Shown: positions 25,586-35,389 of the stretch, in pieces
Layout of the letters: every line of letters begins with the position of its first letter
How positions within the stretch are numbered: the stretch's first letter is position 1
Assembly: GCA_903889965.1 (NCBI GenBank)
Contig: CAISZM010000049.1
Span: 1-56,809, forward strand
Source of the DNA: an uncultured Elusimicrobia bacterium
GTDB taxonomy: Bacteria > Elusimicrobiota > Elusimicrobia > Elusimicrobiales > UBA9959
Direction: 5' to 3'
DNA length: 56,809 nucleotides
The notes under the pieces: generated by a model
The model's database searches: none
Told to the model about the DNA's origin: nothing
The model's input: only the letters and a program-made list of their open reading frames with translations
Translations under genes and position numbers: made by a program

Positions 25586-27727
25586 ATGGATTCCGTACGC
25601 AGATTTTTTGACTACATTGACGGCCTTTCGGCCCGGGAACTGTTGCTGAAGACGGTTTACTTTATAGGCATAACTTCGGCGGTAGCCATACTTTGCGCCT
25701 CCCTCCTGATGCGCAAAATACTGTCCGACATACCCTCCGTGGACAAGCTCGATGAATACACCCCCTCCCTGACCACCTATATTTACGACATCAATAACCA
25801 GGTGATAAAGGAATATTCCGTGGAGAAGCGGGCTATACTGCCGCTCAATAAGATCCCGGTGGATATGCAGAACGCGGTGATAGCCATGGAGGACCAGAAT
25901 TTCTTCCGCCACTGGGGGGTATCTCCGCGCGGAATAGTGCGCGCGCTGCTGCGCGATGTCCTGCACCGGCGCAGCGCGCAGGGGGGGTCCACGCTCACCC
26001 AGCAGCTTTCAAAGCTTATTTTCCTCAAGCCGGAAAAAACGATCGGCCGAAAAATAAAGGAAATGGTGCTGGCCCTGCAGATAGAGCGCAACTTCTCCAA
26101 GCCGGAGATCCTGGCGCTCTACCTTAACCAGATATATTTCGGCAACGGCGTCTACGGCGTGCAGTCCGCGGCCAGGCTTTATTTCGGGAAGGACGTTTCG
26201 GAAATGACGCTCGGGGAATGCGCCCTGCTCACCGGCCTTATCCCTTCCCCGGAGCGCTATTCTCCCTTCAGCAGCCAGGAAAGAGCCGCTCAGCGCCGCC
26301 ACCTCGTGCTGCAGCGGATGGTGGCGGAGAAGTATGTGACCTCCGCGGAGGCGCAGGCGGCCGAGGCCGAGAAAATTCCCACCGAACGCTCCACCCTGCT
26401 CTCCAGCCATGCCGCGTATTTTGTCGAATCCATACGCCAGCAGCTTGAGCCCAAGTACGGCGTGTCCCAGTTCTGGAAAGGCGGCCTGAAGATATACACG
26501 ACGCTTGACCTGTCCATGCAGATCCCCGCGGAGGACGTGATGGAGAAGTACCTGGCCAAATACGACCAGGACGCCGCCAAGGACAGGGCCGTCCCCGCCG
26601 CCGACGCCGATAAGGACAATTCTTCCGAAACCGCGGCCTCTTCAGCCACCTTGCAGGGAGCCTTCGTGATACTGGATACGAAGACCGGCGCCGTAAAAGC
26701 CATGGTGGGCGGAAGAAATTACGAAACCAGCAAATTCAACCGCGTTACGCAGGCCGCCCGCCAGGCCGGTTCCACTTTCAAGCCTATGGTGTGGATGTCG
26801 GCGCTGATGAACGGCTATACGCCGGCCAGCATCATAGAAGATTCCCCGATGGCCTACTATTACGACGGTAAAGACTGGCGTCTCCTCGAAGGGGCCACCG
26901 ATCAGTACGCCATAGACCTGGCCATACAGCCTTTCGTCGGGAATAAGGATTTTAAAATATGGGTGCCCAATGATTTCGACGGCAAGACCCAGGGCCGCAT
27001 AACTCTCCGGCGCGGGCTGGAAATGTCCCGGAATCTGGCCTCGATATACCTGGTCACACGCGTGGGTCCCACGCTGGTGGCGGACGTAGCCCACCGCGCG
27101 GGTATTAAGCGGAACCTCGAAGCGGTCCCCTCCATAGGCCTCGGCACTTCGCTCGTGAACCCGCTCGAAATGGCAAGCGCTTTCTCGACTTTCGCTAACG
27201 GCGGCATACATGTGGCGCCCTTCAGCGTGCTTAAGGTTACGGATAACCAGGGACGCGTCCTTGAGGAGGCCGTGCCGGAGGAGTCGGAAAGCTTCTCCCC
27301 GCAGCTTTCATATGTCCTGGTGAACATGATGAAAGGGGTGGTGCAGCGCGGTACCGGAGTTTATGCCTCACGGCTGAAGCGCCCCATAGCCGGCAAGACC
27401 GGCACCAGCCAGGACTCGAAGGATATGTGGTTCATCGGCATGACGCCAGACCTGACCGCGGCGGCCTGGATGGGTTACGACGATTTTCTTTCGCTCCCTA
27501 TGAAGGACTGGACCGGAGGCGGGACCGTGCTGCCGTGGTGGACGGAAATAATGGAAACGGTGCTTAAAGACCAGCCCGTGCGCGATTTCCCTGTCCCGGA
27601 GGGCGTAGTTTTTGTCACCATCGACCAGGAGACCGGGAAGCTGGCCCTGCCCACCTGCAAAAAAAAGATCCTCGAGTCGTTCATCAAAGGAACCGAACCC
27701 AAGGAATTCTGCGACGCTCAGCATTAA
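25586..27727 (+). CDS. mrcA: class A penicillin-binding protein 1A
   Basis: 713 residues from the ATG at 25586; the frame extends further upstream through the repeats, but the -10 element shows those codons are not translated. It polymerises and cross-links peptidoglycan from the outer face of the inner membrane. One TM helix (about 25-43) is followed by a GT51 transglycosylase (AVIAMEDQNFFRHWG, AQGGSTLTQQLSK, NQIYFGNGVYGVQSAARLYF) and a transpeptidase with S396-T-F-K399, the SRN motif (MSRNLAS) and K604-T-G-T. A short OB-like region separates the two. It ends with a Cys-containing tail (PTCKKKILES). Confidence 0.96.
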   Translation: MDSVRRFFDYIDGLSARELLLKTVYFIGITSAVAILCASLLMRKILSDIPSVDKLDEYTPSLTTYIYDINNQVIKEYSVEKRAILPLNKIPVDMQNAVIAMEDQNFFRHWGVSPRGIVRALLRDVLHRRSAQGGSTLTQQLSKLIFLKPEKTIGRKIKEMVLALQIERNFSKPEILALYLNQIYFGNGVYGVQSAARLYFGKDVSEMTLGECALLTGLIPSPERYSPFSSQERAAQRRHLVLQRMVAEKYVTSAEAQAAEAEKIPTERSTLLSSHAAYFVESIRQQLEPKYGVSQFWKGGLKIYTTLDLSMQIPAEDVMEKYLAKYDQDAAKDRAVPAADADKDNSSETAASSATLQGAFVILDTKTGAVKAMVGGRNYETSKFNRVTQAARQAGSTFKPMVWMSALMNGYTPASIIEDSPMAYYYDGKDWRLLEGATDQYAIDLAIQPFVGNKDFKIWVPNDFDGKTQGRITLRRGLEMSRNLASIYLVTRVGPTLVADVAHRAGIKRNLEAVPSIGLGTSLVNPLEMASAFSTFANGGIHVAPFSVLKVTDNQGRVLEEAVPEESESFSPQLSYVLVNMMKGVVQRGTGVYASRLKRPIAGKTGTSQDSKDMWFIGMTPDLTAAAWMGYDDFLSLPMKDWTGGGTVLPWWTEIMETVLKDQPVRDFPVPEGVVFVTIDQETGKLALPTCKKKILESFIKGTEPKEFCDAQH

Positions 27728-27734
27728 GGAATTC

Positions 27735-27824
27735 AAGATTGAAGATTTAAGTCGTAATCTGCAATCTTATTCTTCAATATTCTTGTTCTCTGTCCCAATC
27801 TCGAATCCGATAATCTTCAATCTT
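27735..27824. repeat. AT-rich inverted repeat between convergent genes
   Basis: AAGATTGAAGATT at 27735-27747 and AATCTTCAATCTT at 27812-27824 are perfect 13-bp inverted arms around a 64-base AT-rich loop holding more CAATCTT/TTCAAT words. The right arm overlaps the alr stop codon. It may act as a two-way terminator. Confidence 0.7.
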
Positions 27825-28893
27825 TGTATATCCTGGTAATTTTCGCGTTGGCCGCAGTACGGCGCACGTGCAGGGCCACGGGCGTGCCCGGTTTTGCCTC
27901 GGGTATGGCCGTCACGTCCAGCATGGTGTGGGCAATGCCGGTCCTGCCGGTGAAGAAAGCTTTTTTGCCGTTGATGACGCCCCAGTACCTGAAGCCGGAG
28001 GTTATGCGTATGTGGTTCTCGGAGGGCTCCATGGTCAGGCCGTCGGAATAGCCGGCCGGTATTGTGGCCAGGCGCATAGCCCGGGTGGCGGTGAATTCGC
28101 CGGAGTATCCCAGCGATTCACCCTTCTTCACGTTCCTTACCGAGATTATCCTGGCGTAGAACTGCCACGGCCTGCCGAGCCCGGGCAGCGGCGGCCCCTG
28201 TTTTTTCTTTTTGTAAACGTCCGTGGGGTAGATACCGTACATCAGGTTACCCAGCCTCACCATGTTCAGCTGCCAATGAGGGAAATCGCAGAAGATCGAA
28301 CTGTTCGCCGCGTGCGCCTTCAGGCCCGGGGTCAGCGAACGCAGCCCGGCAGCAAGGGCGCTGAAAGAAGAAAGTTTTTCCTCGGCCTCTATCATGTTCT
28401 GCGCCGGCCGGTAAGCCAGGTGGGCGGACAGGCCGAAGGGCCTTGCTTTCCTGAACCCCAGGGCTTTTTCAAGGAGAGGCCCCGCGGCCTCCGGCTTCAC
28501 TCCCCAGCGCCCCAAACCCAGGTCTATGTCCAGGTTGTATAGAACAGGGCCCGCGGCCGCGCGGTCCAGCGTCTTTATGAAATCCAGCGAATCGGCCGTA
28601 GGTATGAGCCTGTTCTTCACTATAAGTGGCGCCTCTTCCGGAAGCGAGGGCGCGAGCAGGTGTATCGGGGTGGTCCGGAAAATCGCACGCAGCGAGGCGC
28701 CCTCTTCCGCAGTGAGCGCCCCCAGGCAGGCCGCGCCGTTGGCCAGCGCGGTTTTGGCCGCGGCGGCGGCGCCGTGGCCGTAGCCGTCGGCCTTTACCAC
28801 GGCCATAAAGGATACGCCTGGCTTAAGCGCCTTCTTTATGGCCCTGACATTGCCGGCCATCGTTTTAAGGTCTATTTCGATCCATTTCAGCAC
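27817..28893 (-). CDS. alr: alanine racemase
   Basis: 358 residues from a GTG at 28893. It makes D-Ala for ddl and uses PLP bound to K34 in VVKADGYGHG. Further motifs: LVKNRL-type region replaced by IVKNRLIPTADS, YNLDIDLGLGRWGV, SAHLAYRPAQ, ANSSIFCDFPHWQLNMVRLG, and the catalytic Tyr in IPAGYSDGL. The C-terminal beta domain is complete (GYSGEFTATRAMRLATIPAG, AHTMLDVTAI). The usual HF(A/S) segment reads HLA. No Shine-Dalgarno precedes the GTG; a TATAAT ends six bases upstream. Confidence 0.95.
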   Translation of the reverse strand: MLKWIEIDLKTMAGNVRAIKKALKPGVSFMAVVKADGYGHGAAAAAKTALANGAACLGALTAEEGASLRAIFRTTPIHLLAPSLPEEAPLIVKNRLIPTADSLDFIKTLDRAAAGPVLYNLDIDLGLGRWGVKPEAAGPLLEKALGFRKARPFGLSAHLAYRPAQNMIEAEEKLSSFSALAAGLRSLTPGLKAHAANSSIFCDFPHWQLNMVRLGNLMYGIYPTDVYKKKKQGPPLPGLGRPWQFYARIISVRNVKKGESLGYSGEFTATRAMRLATIPAGYSDGLTMEPSENHIRITSGFRYWGVINGKKAFFTGRTGIAHTMLDVTAIPEAKPGTPVALHVRRTAANAKITRIYKD

Positions 28894-28899
28894 GACAAA

Positions 28900-28909
28900 A
28901 TTATATCAT
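28900..28909. promoter_or_regulatory. overlapping divergent -10 elements for alr and mfd
   Basis: On the minus strand, TGATATAAT (extended -10) covers 28900-28905 plus its TG and ends six bases before the alr GTG. On the plus strand TATCAT (28904-28909) ends seven bases before the mfd ATG. The two start codons are only 23 bases apart. Confidence 0.6.
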
Positions 28910-28916
28910 TAACTCA

Positions 28917-31900
28917 ATGGCCGTAAAATTCATCAAGGGAGCGCCCAATATTAGCGCCAAGGCGTGGTTCGCGCTTAAGGCCTACGAGGCTGCCCCTTCC
29001 AGCATGCTGGTGGCCGCTTCGGGGGAGGAGGCGCTTACTTCCTGGCTGCACGCTTTCAATTCACTCTCCGGCCTGCTTAAAGGGCTGCCGCCTTTCGAGG
29101 TCTGTCTCTGGGGCGGCGACACTTCCGAGCGCGCCAGGGCCATGCGCGCCCTTTACGCGCCGGAGCCCGGAAAGAATTATATACACGCGGCTTCGCCCGA
29201 GGCGATAACCGAGCCGCTGATGCCCGGCGGGGACTACGCGGCGCTGCGCTTTTATTTCAGGCAGGGCCATTCCTACGAAAGGAACGCCTCACTCGACCTG
29301 TTCATCAAAGCCGGGTATGAGCGTACCTCGTTCGTCGAGGAGCGGGGGCAGTTCGCGGCGCGCGGCTCGGTGGTGGATTTCTACGCCCCCGGCTTTGAAA
29401 AGCCCCTGCGGCTTTTCTTTTCCGATAAAAAACTGGAGAGCATACGCTATTTCGAGATAGATACGCAGCATACCTCCGGTTTCCTCGAAAGCGTGGACGT
29501 GCCGCCGAATATCTTCGGCGGCGCCGGCGTTCCGCTGGCGGCCTCGGCCGGTCCGGACTGGAAAGTATTCCTGGACGCCGGCCCCGCTGAAAATATGGGG
29601 TTCGTGGCCGGGGAGATATACTGTTTCGGGGCGGCCGGCGAAGTCTCCTCGTCGGACTTCGGCGCGGTTTCAAACCTCAACTTCAATTCCGACATAAAAC
29701 TCCTGGCCGGGGAACTCCGCCGCCTCAGGAAGGCCGGCATCAGCTCTAAAATATTCTGTATAAACCGCGGCGAGGCCGAGCGCCTGGCGGAGTCTCTCGC
29801 CGAGGACGGCGCCGGGGGTCAGGTTTCCATTTCCACCGGGTACATAGAAGAGGGCTTCGTGCACGCGCCGTCCGGGACCGCGGTCATCACCTCCTCCGAA
29901 CTTTTCCGCCGCCGCTACCGCTTCGATCCGGCTTCCATAAAGCCGAAAAACAAGTTCTTCAAATGGACCGACCTGAAGACCGGGGATTTTATTGTTCACG
30001 AGGATTACGGCGTGGGCCGCTACCTGGGAATAAAAAAGGCTTACTTCCGCGACTCGGGCGGCGTGCAGGTGGAGGACTCGGACTGCCTGTGCCTTGAATA
30101 CGCCCGCGGGGACCGCCTGCTGGTCCCGCTGCACGACTTCAGCCGCGTGCAGAAATACATAAGCTCCGAAGGCAAGGTGCCGCGCCTGTCCCACATGGAC
30201 ACCAAGACCTGGACCGAGATGAAGGGGCGGGTAAAGAAGGAGGTGGAGGCGCTTGCGCTGGACATCCTGAAACTGGAGGCGGAGCGCGCGGCGGTGAAAA
30301 CCGCGGCCCTCCCCCACGGCGGCCACCTGGAGGACGAGTTCGCCGCCTCGTTCCCCTTTGAAGAGACCCCTGATCAGTCGCGCGCGATCGCCGAGGTGCT
30401 CGGCGATATGTCCGGCGAGCTTCCTATGAACCGGCTGGTGGCCGGAGACGTAGGCTTTGGCAAGACCGAGGTCGCCATGCGCGCCGCGATGCGCGCGGTG
30501 GCCAACGGCCGGCAGGCCGCCATACTCGTGCCCACCACCATACTCGCGGACCAGCATTGGCGTAATTTTACCAGGCGCTTCGCCGGCTTCCCGGTTAATA
30601 TCAAGGTCATCTCGCGTTTCGTGCCTCCGGCGGAGCGGAAAAAAATACTGGCCGAGCTGGCGCTGGGCAGGGTAGATATAATAGTAGGCACCCACCGCCT
30701 GCTGCAGAAGGACGTGGAGTTCGCGGGCCTCGGCCTTATGGCGGTGGACGAGGAACACCGCTTCGGCGTAAAGGACAAGGACCGGATAAAGGCGGCTGCC
30801 AAGGGCGTGCACTGCCTGCTTATGAGTGCGACTCCCATCCCGCGCACGCTGTATCAGTCCCTCTCTTCGCTGAAGTCCATGTCAGTGATAGAAAGCGCGC
30901 CGGTAGGGCGGCAGGCCATTTCCACCTTCGTGCGGCCGTTCACGGAGAAAAGCGCGGCCGAGGCTATCACCTACGAACTGGCCCGCGGCGGCCAGGTTTA
31001 CTACGTGCACAACCGCGTTCAGACCATAGACAGCCGGCGGGCCTACCTTAAAAAACTGATGCCCGAACTGCGCATAGCGGTGGTGCACGGCCAGATGCGC
31101 GCCGACGCGGTTGAAAAGCAAATGTGGGATTTTCTCAACCGTAAATACGACGTGCTGATGGCCACCACCATCATAGAGTCCGGCCTGGACATCCCCAGCG
31201 TTAACACGCTGCTGGTGGAGAACGCCCACGAGATGGGTCTGGCCCAGCTTTACCAGCTTCGCGGGCGCATAGGCCGCGAAAAACAGAAGGCCTACTGCTA
31301 TCTTTACTATCCCGGCTGGATGAAGACCGGCGCCGGGCGGCTGAAGCAGAAGGCGGAACTGCTGGCCTCCAGGGCGGAGGGCAACGACGAACCCGCGCCC
31401 ATAAGCGAGGAGGCTGTGCGCCGCCTGAGCGCGCTGGAGGAATTTACGGAGCTCGGTTCGGGCTTCCGCCTGGCCATGCGCGACCTTGAAATACGCGGCG
31501 CGGGGGAACTGCTGGGACTGCGCCAGCACGGTTTTATAAACTCCATCGGCCTGGAGATGTACATAAAACTTCTGAACGGAGAGATAGACCGCATAAAAGG
31601 GCGGGCCGGGGCGCGGGAACTCCCGGAACCCTCGGTGGACGTGCTGGTGCAGGCTTTTATACCCGAAGACTACGTCGGCGACGACATGGAACGCCTCAAT
31701 TTCTACAAGAAGCTTCTGAACGCCAGGGAACAGGACCTGGACGGCCTGCTCAAGGATTTCGAGGACATCTCCGGGCCCGCGCCCGTGCCGCTCATTAACC
31801 TGGTGGAGCTGATGCGCCTGAAAAAAAAACTGGCCAAAAGATCGGTCAGGTCCGTCACGCAGCGCGGCGACACACTGGAGATCTTCTTCCAGCCCGGAGC

Positions 31901-32054
31901 GGGGGTTCCCCCGGCGGCCATAAGCGGCTGGCGCAAAGCCTTCGGCGCGCGCCTGTCATTCCTCCCCTCCAAAGCGGGCGACGGCATAAAGATATCTTCG
32001 GTCGACGCACCGCTCTCGGACATAGCCGTGACGGCCGATATCCTGAACGGGTGA
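28917..32054 (+). CDS. mfd: transcription-repair coupling factor Mfd
   Basis: 1045 residues, shorter than the roughly 1150 of the E. coli protein, mainly at the N-terminus. It displaces RNA polymerase stalled at lesions and recruits UvrA. UvrB-like N-terminal region, then the polymerase-interacting domain (DFIVHEDYGVGRYLGIKK, LEYARGDRLLVPLHDF), and a RecG-type translocase: Walker A GDVGFGKTEVAMR, GTHRLLQKDV, DEEHRFGVKDKDRIK, SATPIPRTLYQSL, IIESGLDIPSVNTL, and QLRGRIGREKQKAYCYL. A C-terminal TRCF domain follows (about 920-1010). The start codon lies 23 bases from that of alr. Confidence 0.96.
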   Translation: MAVKFIKGAPNISAKAWFALKAYEAAPSSMLVAASGEEALTSWLHAFNSLSGLLKGLPPFEVCLWGGDTSERARAMRALYAPEPGKNYIHAASPEAITEPLMPGGDYAALRFYFRQGHSYERNASLDLFIKAGYERTSFVEERGQFAARGSVVDFYAPGFEKPLRLFFSDKKLESIRYFEIDTQHTSGFLESVDVPPNIFGGAGVPLAASAGPDWKVFLDAGPAENMGFVAGEIYCFGAAGEVSSSDFGAVSNLNFNSDIKLLAGELRRLRKAGISSKIFCINRGEAERLAESLAEDGAGGQVSISTGYIEEGFVHAPSGTAVITSSELFRRRYRFDPASIKPKNKFFKWTDLKTGDFIVHEDYGVGRYLGIKKAYFRDSGGVQVEDSDCLCLEYARGDRLLVPLHDFSRVQKYISSEGKVPRLSHMDTKTWTEMKGRVKKEVEALALDILKLEAERAAVKTAALPHGGHLEDEFAASFPFEETPDQSRAIAEVLGDMSGELPMNRLVAGDVGFGKTEVAMRAAMRAVANGRQAAILVPTTILADQHWRNFTRRFAGFPVNIKVISRFVPPAERKKILAELALGRVDIIVGTHRLLQKDVEFAGLGLMAVDEEHRFGVKDKDRIKAAAKGVHCLLMSATPIPRTLYQSLSSLKSMSVIESAPVGRQAISTFVRPFTEKSAAEAITYELARGGQVYYVHNRVQTIDSRRAYLKKLMPELRIAVVHGQMRADAVEKQMWDFLNRKYDVLMATTIIESGLDIPSVNTLLVENAHEMGLAQLYQLRGRIGREKQKAYCYLYYPGWMKTGAGRLKQKAELLASRAEGNDEPAPISEEAVRRLSALEEFTELGSGFRLAMRDLEIRGAGELLGLRQHGFINSIGLEMYIKLLNGEIDRIKGRAGARELPEPSVDVLVQAFIPEDYVGDDMERLNFYKKLLNAREQDLDGLLKDFEDISGPAPVPLINLVELMRLKKKLAKRSVRSVTQRGDTLEIFFQPGAGVPPAAISGWRKAFGARLSFLPSKAGDGIKISSVDAPLSDIAVTADILNG

Positions 32055-32067
32055 GCGGCCGCGCCCC

Positions 32068-32107
32068 GCGGGCAAAAAACGAACCGGGAAAATGCCCCGA
32101 TTTTTTG
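32068..32107 (+). terminator. probable terminator after mfd
   Basis: CGGGCA pairs with TGCCC(C)G across an A-rich loop and is followed by ATTTTTTG. The loop is long, so strength is uncertain. Confidence 0.5.
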
Positions 32108-32260
32108 TACTATAGCCAAAATAGAAAGCCGGGAATAGTTTTCTTGAACATTTCAGGCGGCGGGAAGGGCTGGATCCCGGATTCTGCCGCGGTTCTGCCT
32201 GTCCGGGACGGCAATATATAGAGGGCGACTTAAATAGCAACTTCCAGATCTATAGACCGG

Positions 32261-34090
32261 TTGACCGCGGGATTTAACTGGCGGCGGGCTTTGCCTCCGG
32301 CGGTTTTCCTGCTGGCCTTCGCGATCCGCGCCGTTTTCCTGCTCGAATGGCGGCACCTTCCTTACATTGATTCCCTTTGCTCAGACGCCTGGGCTAACGA
32401 CAGGTGGGCACTGGATATCCTGAACGACGGGCTTATCCGTCACCGCGCTTTCTATCAGTCGCCGTTATATCCGTATTTCCTGGCCGCCTTCTACAGGATA
32501 TTCGGGCACGCGCCATACGCCGTGCTTTGGACGCAGGCCTTTGTGGATTCCTGCTCCTGCGTTCTAATAATGCGCGCCGCGAAGCGCTGTTTCGGCGCCC
32601 GCGCCGGCGCTCTGGCCGGGCTGGCCGCGGCTTTTTACCGGCCGTTCATTTTCAGCGCGGCGCTGCTCACAAAGGAGACATTCGCAGTTTTCGGCGCGGC
32701 GCTTTTCCTGTCGCTCTGCCTGCGCGCCGCCGACAGGGGGCGGCGCCGGGACTATTTCTTTTGCGGCCTGGCGGGGGGCGCGGCGGTGCTTTTACGGAGC
32801 AATATGGCGCTCCTGATCCCGGCGGCTTTATTCTGGCTTTGGTCACGGCGGCCCGGTCCGGGTGGCCATGGCAGTGCAGCCGCCGGCCCGGCCCTCGCGC
32901 TGCTTGCCGGCGCGGCGCTCGCGGTCCTGCCGGCTACCGTTCATAACTTCGCGGCAAGCCGCGACCTGGTCCCGGTAAATTACACCGGGGGGTTCACTTT
33001 CTTCATCGGGAATAATCCGGAAGCCACCGGCCTGGCCACTTATCCTTCCGGGGTGAATTCCGACCCGCTCCTGGAGGAGTCGCAATCCTCGCGGCTGGCG
33101 GAGATCAGCTCCGGCCGCGCGCTGAAACCCTCGGAGGTATCCTCTTTCTGGTTCCGTAAAGGCCTGGGATTCATCGCGGAACATCCCCTGCGCTGGTTCG
33201 GGCTGACCGGGCTAAAATTCTGGCTGTTCTGGAACAAGTACGAGATACCCGACAATTACGACACCGGCTTCGTCAGCAGGCATTTCAACACCGTCCTTAA
33301 ATGGCCGCTGGCTTCCTTCGCCCTCATAGGAAGCCTGGGCGCGGCCGGGCTTTTTATATGCCGGTTCAGGGAAGCGTCCGGGCTGCCGCTAGCGCTTTTT
33401 ACCGGTTATCTTATTTCCATCCTGCCATTCCTGATAAATGACCGCTACCGGCTGCCCGCGGTGGTTTTCCTGTTCCCTCTGGCGGCCGCGGCGTTCGAGC
33501 GCCTTGCCGCTTCGGCGGCAAAGCGCGAATGGCGGGTAATGTGGAAGCTGCTGCTGCCGGCCTCGCCTCTCATCCTTCTATGCCTGAGCCGCGCGCCTAT
33601 AAACGAGCGCTCGGACGAGGCCGCCGGCTGGGGACAGCTGGCCGCGGTTTACTCCGGGCGCGGAGAGTTCCGGCGGTCTATAGACGCTTTCAGGCGGGCG
33701 GCCGAGATATCGACGGACGGCCTGAATGAAGCGGCCCTGGACGGCGTGGCCTACTCTATGCGCCGGCTCGGGTTTATGGAAGAGGCGCTGGTATTATATA
33801 AGGAGGGAAGCTCTATGTATCCCGGCTCCCCCGTTCTTTACAATAACCAGGGCACCCTGCTGCTTGAACTGGGCAGGACGAAAGAAGGCGTCGAGGCGCT
33901 GGAAAAGTCGCTTAAAGCGGACCCGGATCCCGGTATACAGTACAAGAACCTGTTTTATGGCTGCTTAAGGCTGGGCGAAACGGAAAAAGCCATGCGTTAC
34001 GGCGCGGCTGCCGTCGTGCGATACCCGGGGGACGCGGGGCTTCAGCGCGCTGTCAGGGAGTTGAAAGAGAAACCCCGGGGAAGTAAGTGA
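32261..34090 (+). CDS. GT-C glycosyltransferase with C-terminal TPR repeats
   Basis: 609 residues from a TTG at 32261; no better ATG lies near. An Asp-containing first loop (IDSLCSDAWANDRWA) after TM1 and about ten membrane helices (to about 425) match PMT/ArnT-like GT-C enzymes that use lipid-linked sugars. PLYPYFLAAFYRIFG is typical of this group. The soluble C-terminal part (about 450-605) holds three to four TPR units (WGQLAAVYSGRGEFRRSIDA, GVAYSMRRLGFMEEALVLYK, NNQGTLLLELGRTKEGVEAL). The acceptor is unknown; protein or surface-glycan glycosylation is likely. Confidence 0.82.
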   Translation: MTAGFNWRRALPPAVFLLAFAIRAVFLLEWRHLPYIDSLCSDAWANDRWALDILNDGLIRHRAFYQSPLYPYFLAAFYRIFGHAPYAVLWTQAFVDSCSCVLIMRAAKRCFGARAGALAGLAAAFYRPFIFSAALLTKETFAVFGAALFLSLCLRAADRGRRRDYFFCGLAGGAAVLLRSNMALLIPAALFWLWSRRPGPGGHGSAAAGPALALLAGAALAVLPATVHNFAASRDLVPVNYTGGFTFFIGNNPEATGLATYPSGVNSDPLLEESQSSRLAEISSGRALKPSEVSSFWFRKGLGFIAEHPLRWFGLTGLKFWLFWNKYEIPDNYDTGFVSRHFNTVLKWPLASFALIGSLGAAGLFICRFREASGLPLALFTGYLISILPFLINDRYRLPAVVFLFPLAAAAFERLAASAAKREWRVMWKLLLPASPLILLCLSRAPINERSDEAAGWGQLAAVYSGRGEFRRSIDAFRRAAEISTDGLNEAALDGVAYSMRRLGFMEEALVLYKEGSSMYPGSPVLYNNQGTLLLELGRTKEGVEALEKSLKADPDPGIQYKNLFYGCLRLGETEKAMRYGAAAVVRYPGDAGLQRAVRELKEKPRGSK

Positions 34091-34174
34091 TGGTCGCGCG
34101 CGCCCGGGGGGATGGGCTGGAAGTTGAGGGCGGACTTCCGCTCAGGCGGCTTTTTATATCCGGTCCAGCCTGTT

Positions 34175-35182
34175 TCAGAATTCGTTGAAGTATGAAACTT
34201 TGCCGTTGCCGTCCCGGTTTATTATCCAGTGGTCTATGGTGCTGCCGTAGCTGTCGTCTTCTATGGTCACTTCGTATTTTTTAGCGGCCCGGCCTAGTAA
34301 GGCCGGGTCCAGGGGACAGGCGAAGGACCTGCTCTTATCGCGGAGCTGCCGTTCGGCCAGCGCGGCTTGGAATTTACGGAGGCTGCCTTCCGTGGCGAAT
34401 TTAGAGCAGTTCATGCTTTCCTGCATGGTAGGGTCCACGTAGGTGCGGAAATCTATCGGGCGCTCATCGTTCTTTACCCATTTCCCCGCCCGGCAGAAAA
34501 GGTAAGGGCCGGCGTTCTGTTCCGGGCCGAGTACGTCGTCGCGCTTCTGCAGCATGTGGTTCCAGAAGCGCATGCCGTTGAAGTTCGCGGAGAGGTCGCC
34601 GTAGGAGAATACCCCGGTGGCCAGGATGTTCCCTCCCAGGAACGTCTTTTCGCGGAATATCCCGCTTTTAAGTACATGCACCAGGGGGCGGTCCTCGAGA
34701 TAATGCTGTTTGAAATAGATCAATCCCTGGCCGAACATGTGCTCCAGCTTATCGGCGCCTATCATCGTGTCCCCGACTTTTATGAGGGGGAAAAGCGCAA
34801 GTGGGCTTTTCCCGGCGCCTATGCGCCCCAGCAGGAAACCGTTCCAGAGGTCCCACTCTCCGTAAACGGAGGATTTTAACGGGATAACGGTGCGTTCTAT
34901 CGTCCCGTCTATTATCGCGCGGACCAGTTCGCCTTTTTTGTGGTTGGAGAAGACGTCGGTAAGCCTGTCGTAGAGCCGTTCCTCGCTCGCTTTCGAGTCG
35001 TCGCAGTTCTCGGAGCTATTCAGCTCGTCTATAGCCGTGGAAAGGCCGTCGTTAGCCATATTGTTTAGTTCCGTCGTTATGTCGGCGACCTTAGCCGCGT
35101 CAACGGTGAAGTGGTCGGCCTCGGCCGCCCGGGAAGCGCCGCAGGTGAAACACAGCAGGGCCGCTGCAAGAAATTTGTTCAT
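34175..35182 (-). CDS. secreted protein of unknown function
   Basis: 335 residues from the ATG at 35182, chosen because GGAGG lies five bases upstream and a signal peptide starts there (MNKFLAAALLCFTCGASRAA). An upstream in-frame extension lacks both. The mature protein has a D-K-L-E-H motif (MIGADKLEHMFGQGLIY) reminiscent of DUF2279-type envelope proteins, GVFSYGDLSANFNGMRFWNH, and four Cys (ENCDD, LFCRAG, NCSKF, FACPL). It converges with the glycosyltransferase gene and nothing links it to ssrA upstream. Confidence 0.75.
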   Translation of the reverse strand: MNKFLAAALLCFTCGASRAAEADHFTVDAAKVADITTELNNMANDGLSTAIDELNSSENCDDSKASEERLYDRLTDVFSNHKKGELVRAIIDGTIERTVIPLKSSVYGEWDLWNGFLLGRIGAGKSPLALFPLIKVGDTMIGADKLEHMFGQGLIYFKQHYLEDRPLVHVLKSGIFREKTFLGGNILATGVFSYGDLSANFNGMRFWNHMLQKRDDVLGPEQNAGPYLFCRAGKWVKNDERPIDFRTYVDPTMQESMNCSKFATEGSLRKFQAALAERQLRDKSRSFACPLDPALLGRAAKKYEVTIEDDSYGSTIDHWIINRDGNGKVSYFNEF

Positions 35183-35389
35183 TGTTCCTCCGGTATCTCC
35201 GCACTTAAATACTATCAATAACCCGGCTTTCCCGATTGAGTCTTTGGACCCTTTAAAACAAGTATTGATGCCCACGCCCGGCTGGGTATTATGGCCTCGA
35301 CTACCTATGGTTTTCCCAATGAAAAACTGCTAAAATATACCTGTAGCCGTTCTTTGATAACCCTTTTGATATAAGCCGTATCTCTTTCC

